Shown: positions 1 to 11,841, counted from the stretch's first letter. The stretch is DNA of 64,000 nucleotides from Aggregicoccus sp. 17bor-14 (GCF_009659535.1 NZ_VJZZ01000018.1:1-64000); one strand, 5' to 3'. Notes: a model not told the origin generated them from the letters alone. Made by a program: numbers and translations.

Positions 1-1
1 C

Positions 2-118
2 CTCGGCGGACACCTCAAGCGCAACGGCCCCCCCGGCTGGCAGACGCTGGCCCGCGGCCACGAAGCCCTCACCGCCGCTCTCGTCGGCTTCCGCGCCGCA
101 ACATGTGATCAATCTTGA
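2..118 (+). CDS. IS4-family transposase, C-terminal fragment (runs off left edge)
   Basis: The open frame enters from the left edge and ends at TGA 116-118 (38 residues visible). The peptide contains LGGHLKRNGPPGWQTLARG. The pattern GG-hydrophobic-L-x-R/K...PPGWQTLxRG is typical of the extreme C-terminus of IS4/Tn5-type transposases, where the last helix aids dimerisation. The catalytic DDE core lies outside the window, so it cannot be judged whether the enzyme is intact. It is the only sign of a mobile element here. The assignment rests on a short motif and is moderately secure. Confidence 0.6.
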   Translation, partial: LGGHLKRNGPPGWQTLARGHEALTAALVGFRAATCDQS

Positions 119-435
119 GGAACGTTTCGTCCACGGCCCCTGGCGGCCCGGCGGAGGCCTGGAATGAAGCTTCCATCCAGGCCTGGCGGGCGCCTGAGGG
201 GACCCCAAGTGCTGTAGATTGTTCAGGAAATCCCCCGACATTCCAGAACAGGCGCGCGCGACCTCGCGCCCGAGAGGGTCCCCCTCAGGTGACCGGAGGC
301 CCTCCCGGTGAGGGGGCTCCTTCGCCTGCGTCACCCCGGAGCGCCGCGCAGTCCGACGCCCCGCCGCGCTCGGCAATCGCGTGCGGTGACCGTCCCTTCC
401 GGCTTCCCTTCAGAGCCTGCCCCGCGCGTGCTCCC
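119..435. other. Non-coding stretch beside the transposase, with palindromes
   Basis: No credible gene is seen. The DNA is less GC-rich than its surroundings around 225-250. It holds a near-perfect 30-base palindrome at 155-184, with nine-base arms AGGCCTGGA/TCCAGGCCT around an AAGCTT centre. It also holds a hairpin whose eight-base arms lie at 280-287 and 309-316. These could be terminators, transcription-factor sites or part of the outer end of the insertion sequence. The IS terminal repeat cannot be assigned because the other end is outside the window. Confidence 0.45.
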
Positions 436-678
436 TCAGCCCGCTCCGAGTGCGAGGGCGGCCTTCACGTTGGAGATCTGCGTGTCCACGCGGCCGAGCT
501 CCGCGCGCACCTCGAACAGCTCGGCCTCGGCGTGCGGGCGGCGCGCCTCGGAGAGGTGGACGAGGGCGCGCTGCAGCCGCCGGCACCGGGCGCGCAGGTG
601 CTGGGCGTGCACTGCCAGCTCCATCAGCTGGCGGTAGAGGCGCGCATGGGAGTTGGACGCGAGGTGCGGTTCGATCAT
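436..678 (-). CDS. Small helical hypothetical protein
   Basis: An 80-residue protein beginning MIEPHLASNSHARLYRQLME. It is almost entirely predicted helix, with heptad-like hydrophobics from residue 15 to 75 (LAVHAQHLRARC, ELFEVRAELGRVDTQI), so a coiled-coil or helical hairpin is likely. There is no signal peptide or membrane segment. It lies 79 bases downstream of the MATE gene on the same strand and may be the last gene of that transcript. Codon use matches the neighbours, which supports a real gene. I do not recognise a family. Confidence 0.5.
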   Translation of the reverse strand: MIEPHLASNSHARLYRQLMELAVHAQHLRARCRRLQRALVHLSEARRPHAEAELFEVRAELGRVDTQISNVKAALALGAG

Positions 679-757
679 GGCGCTCGCGTGAGGCTAATCA
701 CGCGCTGCGCGGTGACCCGCTGCGGGGGCAGGCTCGCCTGCCCGGACGCTCGGCCCC

Positions 758-2173
758 CTAGGAGCCCTCGGAGCTCTCCGAGCCCAGGGGCCGGATGATG
801 CCGGCGCTGATGCGGTTGAAGCGCCACACGAGCGCGAGCGCGACGGCGGTGAGCCCCACGCACAGCCCCCACCAGATGCCGACCACGCCCTGCCCGAGCC
901 AGAAGCCCAGCAGCAGGGCCACCGGCAGGCCGATGGCGTAGTGGCCCACCATGTTGGCGAGGAAGGTGAAGTGGGCCTCGCCCGCGCCGCGCAGCACGCC
1001 GGCGCCCACGCCCTGGATGCCGTCGGAGATCTGGAACACGGCGGAGACCACCAGCAGCGGCGCGGCGAGCCGCAGCACGTCCGGCGGGGCGCCGGCAGCG
1101 CGCGCGAGCGGCTCGGGGAAGAGGGCGAAGAAGAGCGCGGAGAGGGACATGAAGCCCGCGCCCGCGGCGAAGGCGACGAAGCCCGACTGGCGGGCCTGGG
1201 CGGTGTCGTGCGCGCCCACGGCCCAGCCCACGCGCACGCTGCCCGCGTTGCCGATGCCCATGGCCACGGTGAAGGTGAGGCTCGCGAAGGAGATGGCGAT
1301 CTGGTGGGCGCTGACGCTCGCGGGGCCGAAGCGCGCGGAGAGCAGGCCCGCGAGCGCGAAGACGCCGATCTCCGCGCCGATGTGCAGCCCGATGGGCAGC
1401 CCCACGCGCACGGCCTGGCGCAGGTCGGGCAGGTGCAGGGCGCGCCGCGGGCGGCCGGACTCCTGCTCGGGCGCGGGCACGTAGCGCACGGCGAGCGCCA
1501 CGAGGGCCCACTGCAGGATGCAGCCCAGGGTGGTGGCGATGGCCGCGCCCGAGGCACCGAGCGCAGGGATGAGCCGCAGGGGCCCCGTCCACGCGGGCAG
1601 GCCCGCGCCGCCGAACACGAGCAGGATGTCCGCGCCCAGGTTGAAGAGGTTCGCCACCACGGTGGCCACCACGAGGGGCCGGGTGAGCGCGGCGGCCTGC
1701 AGGTAGGAGCGCGTGCTGAAGTAGAGGAACACCAGCGGCAGGCTGGGCGCGCGCAGGAGCAGGTAGCTGTGCACCTGGGAGAGCTCGGCGGGGCGCACGC
1801 CGAAGAGCGGCAGGAGCGCCGGCGCGAGCAGGATGGGCACGGCGAGCAGCAGCCCCAGCGCCACCGCGAGGTAGCCCCCCTGCCACAGCAGGGCTCGGGC
1901 GCGGCCCGGGGTGCGCGCGCCGAAGGCCTGCGAGATGAGCGGGTCCAGGCCGGCCATCATCCCGATGCCGAAGCCGCTCACCGCGAAGAAGAGCATGTTG
2001 GCGAGCCCCACCGCGGCGAGCGCGGAGGTGCCCGCGCGCCCCACCACCACGGTGTCCACGAAGCCCATCAGGGCCTGGCCCGCCTGGGCGATGGCGATGG
2101 GGAGCGCGAGCCGCACGAGCGCGCGCGCCTCGTCGGCGGGGGAGTGGGGCGTGGGGGCGGCGGCGGCGCTCAT
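758..2173 (-). CDS. MATE-family multidrug/sodium antiporter
   Basis: A 471-residue inner-membrane protein with about twelve hydrophobic segments in two similar halves, the normal length and architecture of MATE exporters (MatE domains near 20-180 and 240-400). Typical family features are the N-terminal run ALPIAIAQAGQALMGFVDTV, the GLANMLFFAVSGFGIG loop, and the second-half start GLPIGLHIGAEIGVFALAG. MATE proteins expel cationic drugs or metabolites using Na+ or H+ gradients; the substrate cannot be read from sequence. ATG at 2173 gives the full N-terminus. It starts 22 bases after the stop of the upstream beta-propeller lipoprotein gene, so the two are probably co-transcribed. Confidence 0.9.
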   Translation of the reverse strand: MSAAAAPTPHSPADEARALVRLALPIAIAQAGQALMGFVDTVVVGRAGTSALAAVGLANMLFFAVSGFGIGMMAGLDPLISQAFGARTPGRARALLWQGGYLAVALGLLLAVPILLAPALLPLFGVRPAELSQVHSYLLLRAPSLPLVFLYFSTRSYLQAAALTRPLVVATVVANLFNLGADILLVFGGAGLPAWTGPLRLIPALGASGAAIATTLGCILQWALVALAVRYVPAPEQESGRPRRALHLPDLRQAVRVGLPIGLHIGAEIGVFALAGLLSARFGPASVSAHQIAISFASLTFTVAMGIGNAGSVRVGWAVGAHDTAQARQSGFVAFAAGAGFMSLSALFFALFPEPLARAAGAPPDVLRLAAPLLVVSAVFQISDGIQGVGAGVLRGAGEAHFTFLANMVGHYAIGLPVALLLGFWLGQGVVGIWWGLCVGLTAVALALVWRFNRISAGIIRPLGSESSEGS

Positions 2174-2195
2174 GGCTGCCGCCGCCTATAGCGGC

Positions 2196-4280
2196 TCAGG
2201 GGCGCTGGAGGAAGAAGGGCGCGGTGGCCAGGGGCGAAGTGAGCGCGTCCTGGCGCGCCACGCGGATGCCCGCGTCGCTGATGGCGTACACGAAGTCGTC
2301 CGCCATCACGCTGCGCCGCACCCAGGGGCTCCAGGCGTAGCTCCACTGCGCGTCGCCGTAGGTCATGTACAGGTCGCGCAGGCCGAGGCTGCCGCGCGCC
2401 TGGATGCCGCCCTCCACGCTGACGGAGAAGAGGCGCAGGTCGCTCACGAAGGTGCCCCAGGGGTCCGAGCCGCTCGGGGTCCAGTCCGAGAAGGGGATGG
2501 CGAGCAGGCCGCGGGCGGGGAAGTAGTTGAAGGCCTTGTGGCTGTAGAGCGCCTCGCTGTAGCCCGAGGAGGTGCCCACCGTCTGGGTGGAGAGCTCGCG
2601 CGGGTGGGCGAGGTCCGTCACGTCGAAGAGGCTCACCTTGAGGGCGCGGCTCTGCCAGGTGCCGCCCGCGTCGCGCGCCTCGCCCACGGCGAGCAGGTGT
2701 CCCTCGTCCAGCGGGTGCAGGTAGGTGCTGAAGCCCGGCAGGGTGAGCTCGGCCACGGTGCGCGGGTGGGCGGGGTCCGAGAGGTCGAAGGTGAAGAGCG
2801 GGTCCACCTGGCGGAAGGTGACGAGGAAGCCGCGGGTGCCCACGAAGCGCGCGGCGAAGACGCGCTCGCCCGGGGCGAGCTCCGCCGTCTTGCCGAGCGG
2901 CGCGAGCTGGCCGCCCTCCTGGCGCAGCGTCCACAGGCGGCTCGCCGTCTCGGTGGGGCCCCAGGGGGCCTGGGGGGTGGGGTCCAGGCGGCGGGTCACG
3001 GTGGTGGCGATGCGCAGCACGCCCTCGCGCTCGTCGAGGCTGAACTGATCCTTGGGGTAGCCGTCCACGCCGCCGGTGGCCACGTAGGTGGCGCGCGCGG
3101 GGTCCAGGAGGCTGAACTTGTGCAGGTAGGTGTGGTCCTGCTGGCCGGGCTCGGGCCACCACCACCAGTGGGCGCTGGCCACGTAGAGCGCGTCCTGCGT
3201 CGCGTACACCACGCCCGGCTCGGCGAGCAGGCGGGTGCGCCCGGGCACGCTGCCCTCGGGCGCATCCAGGTTCACGGTGGCCACGGTCATCACGCCGGCG
3301 CGCGTGGGCGCGGTGTTGCGGTGGAAGTCCCCGCAGGAGAGGCCGAAGTCCTGGCGGCTGCCGTCCGCGCGGCGGCGCCAGCCCTCGCGCACCCAGGTGG
3401 AGAGGGGCTGCGCGCGGATGAGCGCCTCGTTCGAGTCCTCGAGCGCGTCGAAGGCGGCGAGCAGCGCGTCCTTGTCCTGCGCCTTGCCGTCCCGCGGCTG
3501 GGGCCAGAAGGAGACGCCCTGCGGCCAGCGGAAGGGCTCGGCGAGCACCACGCGCAGCGAGCCCGCCACGCGCCGGGCCGTCTGGTAGGAGCCGGGCAGG
3601 TACAGCTCGTCCACCACGCGCGGCGCGCTGAGGGTGGAGATGTCCACCACGGTGAGCTTGGTGGTGTTGTCGCCCCAGCCGCCGCAGCCCTCGATCATCG
3701 CGCACGGGGCGGCGATGCCCAGCACGGGCCGCTGCTCGTACACGCTGGAGAGCACCGTCACGCGGTTCTTCTCCGGCTCGAAGAACATCTCGGTGGGCCA
3801 GCCCTCGACCGCGAGCGAGGCCACCGTCTGCAGCTGGTCCGCGGGCCAGCTGCGCGCGAGCTGCAGGCGCCCGCCGCTCAGCGCGAGGATGCGGGTGCCG
3901 TCGTTCTTCACGAAGTCCGGCTCGTCCACGCCGGCCACCTGGGTGTTGGTGGTGGTGAAGTCCTGGGGCCCGCCCGCGGCCCCGCCCGCCGAGGGCGTGC
4001 TGGGCGCCGGAGCGCCCACGTCCTCCATCGGCGGGTACCAGAAGCCGCCGCCCCGGCGCACCTGCTCCTTGCTCTGCTCGAGCTGCGAGCGCATGTCGCG
4101 CACCGCCTCGTCCTCGAGGTGGCGCTCGAGCGCGGGACAGGAGTCGAAGGCCTCCAGCCGCGCCTGGCTCTGCACCGCCACGTTCTCGTGCTTCGCCCCG
4201 CTGCCCCCACAGCCCAGCGCCGCCGCCGCCGCCAGCGCCGCCGCCGCCCCCCACAGCCTTCCCTGCTCGCGCGTCCGCAC
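2196..4280 (-). CDS. Secreted beta-propeller-domain lipoprotein
   Basis: A 694-residue protein. I place the start at GTG 4280 because a strong GGAGGGGG lies about seven bases upstream, and the resulting N-terminus is a lipoprotein signal (VRTREQGRLWG, an Ala/Leu core, then lipobox ALGC near residue 25). The open frame continues upstream to 4838, but that part lacks a signal and overlaps other features. The body matches the secreted 'beta propeller domain' family: TQVAGVDEPDFVKNDGTRI near 100-120, followed by repeated strands such as VDISTLSAPRVVDELYLPG and FDLSDPAHPRTVAELTLPGF. The fold should be a surface or periplasmic propeller; no enzymatic role is evident. The MATE gene follows closely. 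Confidence 0.85.
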   Translation of the reverse strand: MRTREQGRLWGAAAALAAAAALGCGGSGAKHENVAVQSQARLEAFDSCPALERHLEDEAVRDMRSQLEQSKEQVRRGGGFWYPPMEDVGAPAPSTPSAGGAAGGPQDFTTTNTQVAGVDEPDFVKNDGTRILALSGGRLQLARSWPADQLQTVASLAVEGWPTEMFFEPEKNRVTVLSSVYEQRPVLGIAAPCAMIEGCGGWGDNTTKLTVVDISTLSAPRVVDELYLPGSYQTARRVAGSLRVVLAEPFRWPQGVSFWPQPRDGKAQDKDALLAAFDALEDSNEALIRAQPLSTWVREGWRRRADGSRQDFGLSCGDFHRNTAPTRAGVMTVATVNLDAPEGSVPGRTRLLAEPGVVYATQDALYVASAHWWWWPEPGQQDHTYLHKFSLLDPARATYVATGGVDGYPKDQFSLDEREGVLRIATTVTRRLDPTPQAPWGPTETASRLWTLRQEGGQLAPLGKTAELAPGERVFAARFVGTRGFLVTFRQVDPLFTFDLSDPAHPRTVAELTLPGFSTYLHPLDEGHLLAVGEARDAGGTWQSRALKVSLFDVTDLAHPRELSTQTVGTSSGYSEALYSHKAFNYFPARGLLAIPFSDWTPSGSDPWGTFVSDLRLFSVSVEGGIQARGSLGLRDLYMTYGDAQWSYAWSPWVRRSVMADDFVYAISDAGIRVARQDALTSPLATAPFFLQRP

Positions 4281-4578
4281 GTGTGATCCCCCTCCGAAAG
4301 GCGCCTCCCGGCCGGCGCGCCTGCTCCCGGGGCCCGCCGCGGTGCCACCCCTGTGCCAGCCGGAGGGCCCCTCCAACCGCCCGAAAGCACGGGCCTTCCA
4401 CCTCCCGCGCGCTTCAGAAAGCTGAGGGCGTGCGGGGAGCCCCGAGCGGGAAACTGAGGCCGTACATTTTTCCAGGCGCGGGGGTGTAATTCCTTCGTCC
4501 TTCGCGCGGGGCGCTTCGCCAAGTGCGCGACACCACTGGCGAGCAGGCTGGCACGCGGCGCGCAACGCGCGGGGCCCA

Positions 4579-4878
4579 ATGCGCCGTCGCACCTCCGAAG
4601 ACTCTCCACCTCCCAGGCCCCTGCGCGTGGTCATCAGCACGGGCGCCTGGCGCCAGCTGGGGCTGGTGCCGGCCGGGGTGTTCCGCCGCATCAAGGAGGA
4701 GATGGACGACTTCGCCAGCGGGGTGGCGGACGGGGTGCTCGCGCGCACCGAGAACACGGTGGCGCGCTTCCCCTTCCACTTCAGCATCGGCGAGTTCGCG
4801 GCCCTCTGTGACGTGGACCCGGTGGAGCGCACGCTCACGCTGCAGGAGGTCGCGCGGCGGCTGCCGCGCGACGACTGA
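4579..4878 (+). CDS. RelE/ParE-like small protein without a visible antitoxin
   Basis: A 99-residue protein. The core, from about residue 16 (LRVVISTGAWRQLGLVPAG), looks like the compact RelE/ParE fold: a strand, a helical hairpin (FRRIKEEMDDFASGVADG), then strands (VARFPFHFSIGEFAALCDVD, RTLTLQEVAR). No antitoxin gene sits next to it. The N-terminal fifteen residues are Arg/Pro-rich and a GTG near 4627 may be the real start; neither has a good ribosome site. It converges on the Hsp70 gene, with 14 bases between stops. A similar orphan lies at 54359-54673. Toxicity is not implied by the fold. Confidence 0.55.
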   Translation: MRRRTSEDSPPPRPLRVVISTGAWRQLGLVPAGVFRRIKEEMDDFASGVADGVLARTENTVARFPFHFSIGEFAALCDVDPVERTLTLQEVARRLPRDD

Positions 4879-4892
4879 GCGCCGGGCCTGCG

Positions 4893-6698
<1,806 letters not shown>

Positions 6699-6881
6699 GG
6701 AGATGCGCCGCACGCTAGACGCCCCGGGAGCCGGCGCGCCAGAGGGCGGGGGCGCAAGCGCGCGTGCCTACATTGCAGCAGGGCTGCGGGGGGCGAGCAG
6801 GGAGGCTTGGGCCCGGGGCCCGCGCGGGGTGGCCACGGGCGTTGCCGGGCGGCCGGAGTGCGTGGTAAGCGCGCGCTCGCC

Positions 6882-7427
6882 ATGGCCAACGTCTCCATCT
6901 CCCGCCGGTACGCCCGCGCCCTCCTCTCCGTCGCCTCGGAGGCGAACCGCGTGGACGCGGTCGCCCAGCAGCTCTCCGCCCTCGCCGGCGTGCTCGAGAA
7001 GAGCCCGGAGCTCACGGACGTCCTGCAGAACCCGGCCTACAGCCGCCCGCAGCGCGAGCGCGTGGTGGAGGCGCTGCTGGGCATGGTGGGCGGCGCGGAG
7101 CCCACGCTGGCCAACGCGCTGCGCCTGCTCAACGACCGCAACCGCCTCACCTTCCTGCCGGACATCGCCCGCGTGTACCGCGACATGGCGGACGCCAAGG
7201 CGGGCCGCGTGCGCGGCCAGGTGGTCACCGCCACCCGCCTGCCGGACGAGGTCATCGCCCGCATGCAGCAGCAGCTCACCCAGCTCACCCGCATGGACGT
7301 GGTGCTCAGCGCCCGCGTGGACCCGGCGGTCATCGGCGGCGTCTCGGCGCAGGTGGGCGGCACCCTCTACGACGGCACCCTGCGCACCCAGCTCGAGGAC
7401 CTGCGCCGCGAGCTGAAGCAGCGCTAG
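6882..7427 (+). CDS. atpH: F1Fo ATP synthase subunit delta
   Basis: A 181-residue subunit of the peripheral stalk that ties the F1 head to the b subunits. The N-terminus SISRRYARALLSVASEANRV and C-terminus VDPAVIGGVSAQVGGTLYDGTLRTQLEDLR are signatures of the OSCP/delta family, and the length is normal. ATG 6882 starts directly at MANVSISRRYA. In most bacteria atpH is followed at once by atpA; here a convergent outer-membrane gene and about 1 kb separate them. A hairpin at 7454-7484 just after the stop should end transcription, so the two atp genes cannot share this message without read-through. Confidence 0.95.
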   Translation: MANVSISRRYARALLSVASEANRVDAVAQQLSALAGVLEKSPELTDVLQNPAYSRPQRERVVEALLGMVGGAEPTLANALRLLNDRNRLTFLPDIARVYRDMADAKAGRVRGQVVTATRLPDEVIARMQQQLTQLTRMDVVLSARVDPAVIGGVSAQVGGTLYDGTLRTQLEDLRRELKQR

Positions 7428-7453
7428 GGCGCACTCAGTCCCATGAAGCACGA

Positions 7454-7492
7454 CGGGGGCGGCGCTCATCGAGCGCCACCCCCGTTTGCTTT
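7454..7492. terminator. Hairpin terminator between atpH and the convergent barrel gene
   Basis: A 14-base arm at 7454-7467 (CGGGGGCGGCGCTC) pairs with 7471-7484 with one mismatch across a three-base loop, followed by TTTGCTTT. It lies between two convergent stop codons and could serve both strands. Confidence 0.75.
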
Positions 7493-7510
7493 CCGGCCTG
7501 CAGCCCGGAG

Positions 7511-8098
7511 CTAGAACGCGAAGCGCAGCTCCACCGCCGGGGCGAGGAACAGGTCCAGGCCCACGCGGTTCTCCACCGCGTTGTTGCCGTTGCCCACGTT
7601 GCGGCCGTAGCCGAAGTTGGCCACGTCCACCGTGGCGCGCAGCACGAGCGCGTCGGCGAGCGGGTGGTCCACCGCGAAGCCGCCGCGCAGGCCGAACTCG
7701 ATGCGGCTGGGCGCGCTCTCCGCGTCCCGGAAGCCCGCGTTGAAGAGGCCGTGGAGGCTCAGGCGGTTCGCCCCCGAGCCGCTCAGGTACTTGCGCACGC
7801 CCAGGTTCAGGCCCACGCCGCCGTCCACCAGGCTGTTGCCGTTCTCCCAGCCCACCCCGAAGCTGCCGAAGCCGCCGAGCACCAGCGCCGTGTCGCCGCT
7901 CAGCATGTACTCGAGCGAGGCGCGGGGGGTGAAGCCGTTCGGGTTGTTCGGGTCGTTGCCGAACACGGTGACGCCCGCACCGGCGCCCACCGACCACTGC
8001 CCGCCCGTGGGCGAGGAGACCTCGTTGCTGCGCTCCTGCGCCGAGGCCGCCCCGGCCACCAGCGCACCGCACACCACCATCAGCTTCATTGCACGCAC
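7511..8098 (-). CDS. Outer-membrane beta-barrel protein
   Basis: A 195-residue protein with a signal peptide (core LMVVCGALVAGAASA, cleavage after ASA near residue 20), then alternating strands such as WSVGAGAGVTVFG, FTPRASLEYML and ATVDVANFGYG. It ends in aromatic ELRFAF, the usual C-terminal signal for outer-membrane barrel assembly. Length suggests eight strands. The start is taken as GTG 8098, since AGGGG lies seven bases upstream; an in-frame ATG at 8089 is poorly spaced. Function beyond a small barrel is unknown. It sits between atpH and atpA on the opposite strand. Confidence 0.8.
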   Translation of the reverse strand: MRAMKLMVVCGALVAGAASAQERSNEVSSPTGGQWSVGAGAGVTVFGNDPNNPNGFTPRASLEYMLSGDTALVLGGFGSFGVGWENGNSLVDGGVGLNLGVRKYLSGSGANRLSLHGLFNAGFRDAESAPSRIEFGLRGGFAVDHPLADALVLRATVDVANFGYGRNVGNGNNAVENRVGLDLFLAPAVELRFAF

Positions 8099-8474
8099 GT
8101 CAGAACCCCTCTGAATCGGATTGTCCGCGCTCGGGGGGCAGGACCCTCCCGCCCCGGCGCTCAGGGGGTGCCGTGTAGATCGGGGCCAGGGTGCGGGCCA
8201 GAAAACGGCCTATCCGGGTCTTGGGGCACCCCCCGGAGCCTGCGGAGCGGCGCGGGGAATTGATCCTGGAAGTTCGCGCGCGGCGCGGCCGTTCTCCCCT
8301 GGCGCAGCGCAGCAGCACGCCGCTAACACCCCGGATAAAGCCGCGTTCTGGGTCGTGCTTCACGCGTTGCGGCCGGGGGGAACCCCATGCTAAGGGGGCC
8401 CCGCTTTCGCAGCGCCGAGTGAGGCCTCGCCTCCAGCGCGCCGCTTCCGCTTCACTTCAAGGGCAAAGACTCTC
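8099..8474. other. Divergent intergenic region upstream of atpA
   Basis: 376 bases without a convincing gene between the divergent barrel gene and atpA. It must hold both promoters. The least GC-rich part is 8250-8400, where TTGCGG is followed about 15 bases later by TGCTAA (near 8368-8394); this is only a weak sigma-70-like match. A small GGGG-AA-CCCC hairpin overlaps that spacer. No riboswitch motif was recognised. Confidence 0.4.
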
Positions 8475-10022
<1,548 letters not shown>

Positions 10023-10051
10023 TCGCTCGGACCCACCCGTCGCCTCCCGAG

Positions 10052-10088
10052 GCCCCGCGCTCCCCCAGGGAACGCGGGGCTTCGCATT
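10052..10088 (+). terminator. Probable terminator after atpA
   Basis: Eight-base arms GCCCCGCG at 10052-10059 and 10073-10080 enclose a 13-base loop, followed by TTCGCATTT. The T-tract is weak, so efficiency is uncertain. Confidence 0.5.
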
Positions 10089-10172
10089 TGCGGGGGCAGC
10101 GGGCGCCGGACGCAATCGGGTTCCCCCTGCGCCGTATCCCGGGTGTCCCCGCTGCACCCGTGGAGTCCCGCC

Positions 10173-10718
10173 ATGCGCCCCTGCCTGCTCGCCGCCGCCC
10201 TCGTCGCCCTGCTCGCCGCGCCCGCGGCCTTCGCGGTGGACGTGAACAAGGACCTGTCGAAGAGCGCGAAGGCCGAGGGCGGGCGCTGCCACATCACGCT
10301 GGAGCCCGGGGACGTGCTGGTGGAGCGCAAGGACCTGGTGCTGCAGCCGGGGCAGACGGTGCACGACGCCGTGGCGCTCGAGGGCAACGTGGTGGTGAAG
10401 AAGGGCGCGGTGGTGAAGAGCGTGGTCGCCTTCCACGGCACGGTGACGGTGGAGGAGGGCGCCGAGGTGCTCGGGGACGTGGTCTCGCTGGGGGGCGAGC
10501 TGCGCCTGCAGCCGGGGGCGCGCGTGGGCGGCAACGCGCTCGCCCTCGGCGGCAAGATGAAGCGCGCGGACACCGCGAGCGTGAAGGGGGACCAGCTGAG
10601 CCTCGGCGGCCTCGAGCTGAACGGCGTGGACCTGGTGGGCGGCCTGCTGACGAAGGTGCTCGGCGACCTGAAGGACTGCCGCGTGGAGCTCGAGGGCGCC
10701 GAGGCCTCGGCGAAGTAG
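10173..10718 (+). CDS. Secreted polymer-forming (bactofilin-like) beta-helix protein
   Basis: A 181-residue protein starting at ATG 10173 (GGAG a few bases upstream). It has a clear signal peptide, MRPCLLAAALVALLAAPAAFA. The mature part has short hydrophobic-glycine repeats (VHDAVALEGNVVVKKGAVV, VTVEEGAEVLGDVVSLGG, LQPGARVGGNALALGG) that fit a right-handed beta-helix of the bactofilin/polymer-forming type. Cytoplasmic bactofilins have no signal peptide, so this one would act in the periplasm or outside. The repeat match is by eye; any pentapeptide-like or left-handed helix could look similar. Confidence 0.65.
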   Translation: MRPCLLAAALVALLAAPAAFAVDVNKDLSKSAKAEGGRCHITLEPGDVLVERKDLVLQPGQTVHDAVALEGNVVVKKGAVVKSVVAFHGTVTVEEGAEVLGDVVSLGGELRLQPGARVGGNALALGGKMKRADTASVKGDQLSLGGLELNGVDLVGGLLTKVLGDLKDCRVELEGAEASAK

Positions 10719-10815
10719 TCGCAGCCGGGCCTACGCCCGCGCCTTGAGGCCCACCTGCGGAGACGCTCTAGGGTCCAGGGGAGAGCACGCCTGCTCCCCT
10801 GCCCTGGACCCGCCG

Positions 10816-11214
10816 ATGCCCCAGCCCCTCCGCCCCGCGTCTGGCACCCCGCTGCCCTGGGTGCTGCTGCTGCTGGTGCTGGGGCTCACCGCGGCGCTCG
10901 CGGTGGCCGGCGGGCGCTCGGTGCACGCGCTCGCCACGCGCCACGCCCAGGCGGAGCGCGAGGCAGCCGAGAGCGAGGCGCGGCTCGTGGAGCAGCTCGC
11001 CCTGCGCGAGAGCCTGCAGCGGCGGATGAAGGCCCTCGAGGAGGAGTCCGTGCGCCTCACCCGCGAGCGCGACGCGCTGCAGGCCCAGCTGCAGGCGCGG
11101 CCCGCGCCCCGGGTGAAGGCCGCGCCCAAGGCCGAGCGCCGCAAGCGCCTCGCGGACGCCAAGCAGCGCGCCCGCGCGGCGGGCCTGCCCCGCAGCGCCA
11201 CCGCCGCGCGCTGA
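10816..11214 (+). CDS. Single-pass membrane protein with coiled coil
   Basis: A 132-residue protein from ATG 10816. One strong transmembrane helix (PWVLLLLVLGLTAALAVAGG, residues 14-33) is followed by a charged helical region of about 55 residues with heptads (RHAQAEREAAESEARLVEQL, MKALEEESVRLTRERDALQ). It ends in a basic Lys/Arg/Ala tail. This layout resembles FtsL/FtsB-like or generic envelope coiled-coil proteins, but no specific family can be named. An upstream in-frame extension to 10744 has no membrane or ribosome-site support. Confidence 0.6.
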   Translation: MPQPLRPASGTPLPWVLLLLVLGLTAALAVAGGRSVHALATRHAQAEREAAESEARLVEQLALRESLQRRMKALEEESVRLTRERDALQAQLQARPAPRVKAAPKAERRKRLADAKQRARAAGLPRSATAAR

Positions 11215-11232
11215 GGCGCGGGAGCCCCGCGC

Positions 11233-11697
11233 TCAGTCCTCGGGGGAGAGCGGGGTTGGCGCGTCCGGGAGGGGGCTTCGCGGTGGGAAGAGATCGGTGA
11301 CGAAGAGGATGACGGCGGTGGCCACGCCCACGGTGAGCCCCAGCACCCAGTAGCCGGTGCCGATGGCGAGCCCCGAGGCGCCGGTGATCCACACGGCGGC
11401 GGCCGTCTTGATGCCGCGCACGTCCGTGCCGCCGCGGAAGATGACTGCGCCGCCGAGGAAGCCGATGCCCTGCATCAGCCCCTGCAGCGTGCGGCTGAGG
11501 GCCGCCGGGTCCGACTTCGCGAGGTACTGCCCCACGAGCATGTACGAGGTGCTGCCCAGCGCCACGAGCACCATGCCGCCGATGCCGATCGCCTTGCGCT
11601 GGCGGCGGCGCTCGAAGCCGATGAGCGCGCCCACGACGGTGGCCATCAGCAGGCGGGTGAGGATCTCCAGGGCATCGTGCAGGTTCGGCTCGTCCAT
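11233..11697 (-). CDS. MgtC/SapB-family membrane protein
   Basis: A 154-residue protein with four to five transmembrane segments. MgtC/SapB signatures are LLMATVVGALIGFERRRQRKAIGIGGMVLVALG near 16-48, and GIGFLGGAVIFRGGTDVRGIKTAAAVWITGASGLAIGTGYW near 78-118. MgtC proteins modulate the ATP synthase or Mg2+ homeostasis in pathogens; in environmental bacteria the role is less clear. It lacks the C-terminal ACT-like domain of Salmonella MgtC, like the shorter SapB type. No mgtB Mg2+ ATPase is adjacent. ATG 11697 is used; the longer open frame upstream has no support. Confidence 0.88.
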   Translation of the reverse strand: MDEPNLHDALEILTRLLMATVVGALIGFERRRQRKAIGIGGMVLVALGSTSYMLVGQYLAKSDPAALSRTLQGLMQGIGFLGGAVIFRGGTDVRGIKTAAAVWITGASGLAIGTGYWVLGLTVGVATAVILFVTDLFPPRSPLPDAPTPLSPED

Positions 11698-11841
11698 GGG
11701 GCGCCACTCTCGCGCAGCGCCCGGGCCCTGCGGCGCCGGACCCCGCGCTTCTGTCGCCCGGGAGTCCTTCAGGAGTCCGCGCGCCCGGCCCCCTGCTCGC
11801 CCCGGGCGCGCCGCGCGCGCTCGGCTAGGCTGCCGCGCGCC

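Noticed and set aside
4281..4838. Upstream extension of the beta-propeller gene to 4838
   Set aside because: It would bury the lipoprotein signal inside the protein and overlaps the RelE-like gene on the other strand; GTG 4280 has a strong ribosome site.
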